The notes beneath the pieces were generated by a model. It was not told the DNA's origin. It ran no database searches and worked only from the letters and a program-made list of their open reading frames with translations. Below are positions 32,310 to 34,892 of a stretch of 34,892 nt of DNA, one piece after another; the stretch's first letter is position 1, and every line of letters begins with the position of its first letter. The stretch spans positions 5,434 to 40,325 of the forward strand of contig DKJQ01000079.1 in assembly GCA_002454845.1 (NCBI GenBank), read 5' to 3'. The stretch comes from Ignavibacteria bacterium UBA6688. Its GTDB lineage: Bacteria; Bacteroidota; Ignavibacteria; UBA10030. The position numbers and the translations under genes were made by a program.

Positions 32310-32318
32310 GAAGGAATG

Positions 32319-33224
32319 TTACCTGGGCGCGGTGTCGTCAAGAAAACGTTGTGTGATATCGCCGTACGCATCGATCCGCCGGTCACGCAGGAAGGGCCAG
32401 TTGCGCCGGATCTCTTCAAGGTGGGTAAGATCAATATCAGCGATCAGGGTTTCTTCCTTGTCGGTTGAAGCTTCAGCGAGGATCACCCCCTGTGGGTCCG
32501 CGATAAAGGATGATCCCCAGAATTCGATCCCCGCAGCGCCGGGCACCGGTTGCTCAAACCCGATACGGTTCACAGCGGCAACGTAGATACCGTTGGCGAT
32601 GGCGTGTCCTCGCTGGACGGTTTGCCAAGCCTCGCGTTGTGCTTTTCCGAACCGTTCCTTTTCGTGCGGGTGCCAGCCGATTGCCGTGGGATAAAACAGG
32701 ATGGAGGCTCCCTGCAGGGCGGAGAGACGGGCGCCTTCAGGATACCACTGATCCCAGCAGATCAGCGTGCTGATCCTTCCGACTGTCGTATCGAAGGCTT
32801 TGAAGCCGATGTCGCCGGGGGTGAAGTAAAATTTCTCGTAATACGATGGGTCGTCGGGGATATGCATCTTGCGGTACAACCCGGCGATGGTTCCGTCCGC
32901 CTCGATGATTGCGGCGCTATTGTGGTAGATGCCGGGGGCGCGGCGTTCAAACAGGGGGGCGACGATAACAAGCCTTAGCTTTTTGGCGACTTCACCGAGG
33001 GCTTTCGTGGTGGGGCCGGGAACCGGTTCCGCGAGGTTGAAAAGGTCCGCATTCTCACTCTGGCAAAAGTACTGGGAACGGAACAGCTCCGGCAGACAAA
33101 CCAGCTGCGCGCCTTTCCGTGCGGCATCTTCGATTTTGACGATGGCCCGCTGCAGGTTGACCTCGGTGTCTTTGCCGAAGGCCATCTGGATCAGCCCGAT
33201 GGTATAGTTCTTTTGCGTGGTCAT
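32319..33224 (-). CDS. aguB: N-carbamoylputrescine amidase
   Basis: A 301-residue member of the nitrilase/amidase superfamily. The catalytic triad is visible: Glu46 (CLPELF), Lys119 (YRKMHIPDDP) and Cys156 (ICWDQWYPEG). The enzyme converts N-carbamoylputrescine to putrescine, CO2 and ammonia, completing the step begun by aguA downstream. The upstream frame is open to 33317, but the ATG at 33224 gives the normal start (TIGLIQMAFGKD). No Shine-Dalgarno is obvious. A candidate promoter is at 33289-33317. Conserved sequence and context make the assignment strong. Confidence 0.93.
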   Translation of the reverse strand: MTTQKNYTIGLIQMAFGKDTEVNLQRAIVKIEDAARKGAQLVCLPELFRSQYFCQSENADLFNLAEPVPGPTTKALGEVAKKLRLVIVAPLFERRAPGIYHNSAAIIEADGTIAGLYRKMHIPDDPSYYEKFYFTPGDIGFKAFDTTVGRISTLICWDQWYPEGARLSALQGASILFYPTAIGWHPHEKERFGKAQREAWQTVQRGHAIANGIYVAAVNRIGFEQPVPGAAGIEFWGSSFIADPQGVILAEASTDKEETLIADIDLTHLEEIRRNWPFLRDRRIDAYGDITQRFLDDTAPR

Positions 33225-33288
33225 TGTGCGAAGCCGGTCCCGTGCCTCTCTGGAAAGCTCTCGACAACTGTCCCAAAATGTGCCGACA

Positions 33289-33317
33289 AAAATACCGGAA
33301 TATGGAATGAGATGCAA
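33289..33317 (-). promoter_or_regulatory. Candidate promoter for aguB-aguA
   Basis: On the minus strand TTGCAT (33317-33312) and TATTTT (33294-33289) are 17 bases apart. The -10 region CATATTCCGGTATTTTTG closely resembles the element before the patatin gene. The predicted start near 33282 leaves a leader of about 58 bases. Confidence 0.33.
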
Positions 33318-33329
33318 GATGGGAGAAGA

Positions 33330-33424
33330 CAGACGGCAGACTGCAGACGGCAGACGACAGGGCGCAGATCAAGAAGGCTGTTTACTCTTATCTGTGATCT
33401 GCTGGCTGCAATCTGCTATCTGCA
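33330..33424. repeat. Low-complexity direct and inverted repeats
   Basis: Two 14-base tandem pairs lie in the 262-bp gap between aguB and the DUF2085 gene: CAGACGGCAGACTG then CAGACGGCAGACGA (33330-33357), and ATCTGCTGGCTGCA then ATCTGCTATCTGCA (33397-33424). The second pair reads as partial complement of the first (GCAGA versus TCTGC), so the two arms could pair. No gene is seen here; an open frame crosses it but the DUF2085 start is later. Confidence 0.6.
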
Positions 33425-33442
33425 ATCAGTCTTCTCTGCTTC

Positions 33443-33471
33443 TTGACAAAGAGCCCAATACTCGCGATAAT
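33443..33471 (+). promoter_or_regulatory. Strong promoter for the DUF2085-like gene
   Basis: TTGACA (33443-33448) and GATAAT (33466-33471) are separated by 17 bases: 6/6 and 5/6 matches to sigma-70 consensus. Transcription should start near 33478, only about nine bases before the ATG at 33487, so the mRNA would be close to leaderless. Confidence 0.7.
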
Positions 33472-33486
33472 GGCTGCAACATTTCT

Positions 33487-33993
33487 ATGAAACCTGCCAA
33501 ACGCATTCAGTTGATTCTTCTCCTCCTCATCGGCCTCTGGTCGGCGGGCATCCTGCTCGCACCCATGCTCAGTGCCGCCGGAAGTCCCATCGGTTCTGCG
33601 CTCTATTCTCTCTATGCGCCGGTTTGTCACCAATTCGACCATCGTTCCTTTCACGTTGATGGGGAAAAACTCGGTGTCTGTGTCAGGTGTTCCGCGATCT
33701 ATTTCAGTTTCTTCCTTTCCTCCGTCGTTCTGGCGGCGTGGAGAAAGAAAGCTGCTGCATCCCTTCCGGCTCATCGGTGGATCTTCGTTGCGGTCATTCC
33801 GATGGGGATCGACGCGATTCTGAGCCTGCTCACCGGATATGAGAGTACGACGGTTTCACGCGCCGTTACTGGCGCCCTGTTTGGTTTGATCATGCCCTGG
33901 TATGTCCTCCCTCTTTTCATCGAAGCGCTTTCCCAGCTTCGAACGCAATTCATCATCAAGGAAGGTTCACCTTATGTTCGAGAAGCCCAGTAA
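33487..33993 (+). CDS. DUF2085-type small membrane protein
   Basis: A 168-residue inner-membrane protein with about four helices. The signature of the DUF2085 family is present: CHQ at 47-49 (APVCHQFDHRSFHVDG), then CVRCSAIYFSFF (Cys65 and Cys68). The paired cysteines and CHQ histidine suggest a metal or redox site, but the function is unknown. The start at 33487 fits the strong promoter just upstream; the frame is open further back through low-complexity sequence and is not used. It overlaps the following membrane protein gene by 20 bp, so the two are likely co-translated. Confidence 0.85.
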   Translation: MKPAKRIQLILLLLIGLWSAGILLAPMLSAAGSPIGSALYSLYAPVCHQFDHRSFHVDGEKLGVCVRCSAIYFSFFLSSVVLAAWRKKAAASLPAHRWIFVAVIPMGIDAILSLLTGYESTTVSRAVTGALFGLIMPWYVLPLFIEALSQLRTQFIIKEGSPYVREAQ

Positions 33994-34519
33994 ATGGCGT
34001 GCGGGATTGATCGGCGGGGCTGTTATCGGTGCGGTGGCCGGGATTCCCGGCATCAGTCTCATTAATTGCTGCTGTTGTGCCGGGGTGTGGCTCGGCGGCT
34101 TGCTGACGATGTATCTGTATAAGAGTGAATTCACTCCGGAGATGGAGCCGCTCGAGTCATCGGATGCACTCATTCTTGGTTTGATTTCCGGGATTGCCGG
34201 TGCTTTTATCTCAACTACTATCAGTGTCCTGATCCTGACGATCCTGGGGCCGGTGGAAGCGGAGTTTCTTCGTTCCATTATCGAGAAGGCGTTGGAACGG
34301 CTTGCAGAGGACGGGAGTCTGCCCGGCGAGACGGTCGAGCAGATGCGCGAGCAGTTTGAAAGCTCACTGAAGGATTCAGCCAGCGTTTCGGGCATCCTCG
34401 GCAATTTGTTCGTGACGCTGATCGTGTACCCGCTCTTCTCGATCCTTGGAGCGTTGCTCGGGTATGCGCTCTTCCGTCCGAAAAAACCTGCTCAACAGAT
34501 TCCAACACAGCCAGCGTAA
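33974..34519 (+). CDS. Small membrane protein with a CCCC cluster
   Basis: A 181-residue protein with four predicted membrane segments: two near the N-terminus (about 10-27 and 36-48), one in the middle (about 69-92) and one near the C-terminus (about 145-166), with an acidic helical loop (FLRSIIEKALERLAEDGS) between the last two. Four consecutive cysteines (32-35, LINCCCCAGVWLGG) sit between the first two segments. I do not recognise a named family, though CCCC clusters in this setting occur in other uncharacterised membrane proteins. The start at 33974 overlaps the DUF2085 gene by 20 bp and has an AAGGAAGG ribosome site. The function is unknown. Confidence 0.78.
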   Translation: MFEKPSKWRAGLIGGAVIGAVAGIPGISLINCCCCAGVWLGGLLTMYLYKSEFTPEMEPLESSDALILGLISGIAGAFISTTISVLILTILGPVEAEFLRSIIEKALERLAEDGSLPGETVEQMREQFESSLKDSASVSGILGNLFVTLIVYPLFSILGALLGYALFRPKKPAQQIPTQPA

Positions 34520-34541
34520 ACAGTTGTTGGAGGGTTAGAAT

Positions 34542-34575
34542 TCACCGCAGAGGCGCGGAGAACGCGGGGGAGAAG
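34542..34575 (+). repeat. Repeat-like leader typical of GxxExxY genes
   Basis: The stretch TCACCGCAGAGGCGCGGAGAACGCGGGGGAGAAG directly precedes the GxxExxY start in the same open frame (it would read HRRGAENAGEK). From general knowledge, sequences of this ACCGCAGAG...CGCGGAGAACGC type are widespread in environmental genomes and often lie before GxxExxY genes. The purine-rich end (GGGGGAGAAG) may also serve as the ribosome site. Confidence 0.5.
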
Positions 34576-34872
34576 GTGAACGAGAACATATTAACGCAGA
34601 AAATAATTGGGGCAGCCATCGAGGTTCACAAAGTGCTGGGGCCTGGACTTTTGGAGTCCACGTATGAAGAATCTCTTTGCTTTGAACTATCTGCCTTAGG
34701 GATTCACTATGAACGTCAAAAGCCTTTACCTCTTATGTATAAGGGAGTCCGGCTCGACTGTGGTTGCAGGTTAGATGTGGTTGTTGAAAGTGAGGTTGTT
34801 TTGGAAATTAAATCGGTTGAATCGCTCCTTCGAATTCATCAGGCTCAATTGTTGACATATCTTCGGCTTTGA
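34576..34872 (+). CDS. GxxExxY protein, interrupted by an in-frame TGA
   Basis: A 98-residue GTG-started frame with the family motif GLLESTY (24-30) in LGPGLLESTYEESLCFEL, then RLDVVVESEVVLEIKSVESLL and HQAQLLTYLRL. Family members usually continue for about 25 more residues. Here TGA (34870-34872) follows LRL, but the same frame continues with GISVGL to the window edge, which is just what the family has next (a VGL stretch). So the stop looks like a nonsense change, for example from TGG. The family has a PD-(D/E)XK-nuclease-like fold and no established role. The gene is either truncated or a young pseudogene, and the end lies outside the window. Confidence 0.75.
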   Translation: MNENILTQKIIGAAIEVHKVLGPGLLESTYEESLCFELSALGIHYERQKPLPLMYKGVRLDCGCRLDVVVESEVVLEIKSVESLLRIHQAQLLTYLRL

Positions 34873-34892
34873 GGTATATCGGTTGGTCTCCT

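Overview
This 34.9 kb window is an ordinary-looking, gene-dense bacterial chromosome segment of moderately high GC. No tRNA, rRNA, CRISPR array or intact insertion sequence was seen. Several things suggest a member of the Bacteroidota/Chlorobi/Ignavibacteria/Calditrichota (FCB) group rather than a proteobacterium: a patatin-POTRA-Omp85 fusion protein, a BatA-type von Willebrand membrane protein, a GxxExxY protein, an M49 peptidase with a short HExxH motif, and many lipobox lipoproteins. Shine-Dalgarno sequences are common and several promoters look like classical -35/-10 sigma-70 promoters with 17-bp spacers, which is unlike Bacteroidia proper. This placement is inference.

Region 1 (1-9.4 kb, minus strand) is a long co-directional run. 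In transcription order it encodes a receiver-kinase protein with degenerate kinase motifs, an NtrC-type sigma-54 activator, a SixA histidine phosphatase, an adenosine-specific kinase-family protein, a RidA-family protein carrying a lipoprotein signal, urocanate hydratase (hutU), a large BarA-like hybrid kinase with a C-terminal HPt domain, and a partial ketopantoate reductase-like gene. A near-consensus promoter lies at 9601-9629. Back to back with it is a weaker promoter for hutH on the plus strand, so histidine ammonia-lyase and urocanase are transcribed divergently around the signalling genes.

Region 2 (9.7-13.6 kb, plus) holds hutH, an adenosine deaminase family enzyme, an MBL-fold hydrolase and a small lipoprotein. 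Region 3 (13.6-17.0 kb, minus) is a BatA/VWA membrane protein coupled by an ATGA overlap to the GTPase gene hflX. Region 4 (17.3-23.4 kb, plus) encodes a secreted PDZ-like protein, a palindromic-repeat island, a secreted NEW3-type protein, an ABC ATPase and two tandem paralogous ABC-2 permeases.

Region 5 (23.6-27.6 kb, plus) has the patatin/Omp85 protein, a small unknown protein and an SDR-fold protein lacking the catalytic Tyr and Lys. Region 6 (28.0-33.2 kb, minus) has thyA-folA, an M49-like zinc peptidase lipoprotein, and the agmatine-to-putrescine pair aguA-aguB. Region 7 (33.5-34.9 kb, plus) has two overlapping small membrane protein genes and a GxxExxY gene interrupted by an in-frame TGA.

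The most unusual signals are: (i) a family of about 50-nt hairpin elements with covarying stems in two intergenic regions, one copy inverted; (ii) a histidine-kinase-like protein with Tyr at the phospho-acceptor position; (iii) a lipoprotein RidA; (iv) the SDR lacking its active site; and (v) the pairing of an HPt hybrid kinase and SixA with histidine catabolism.
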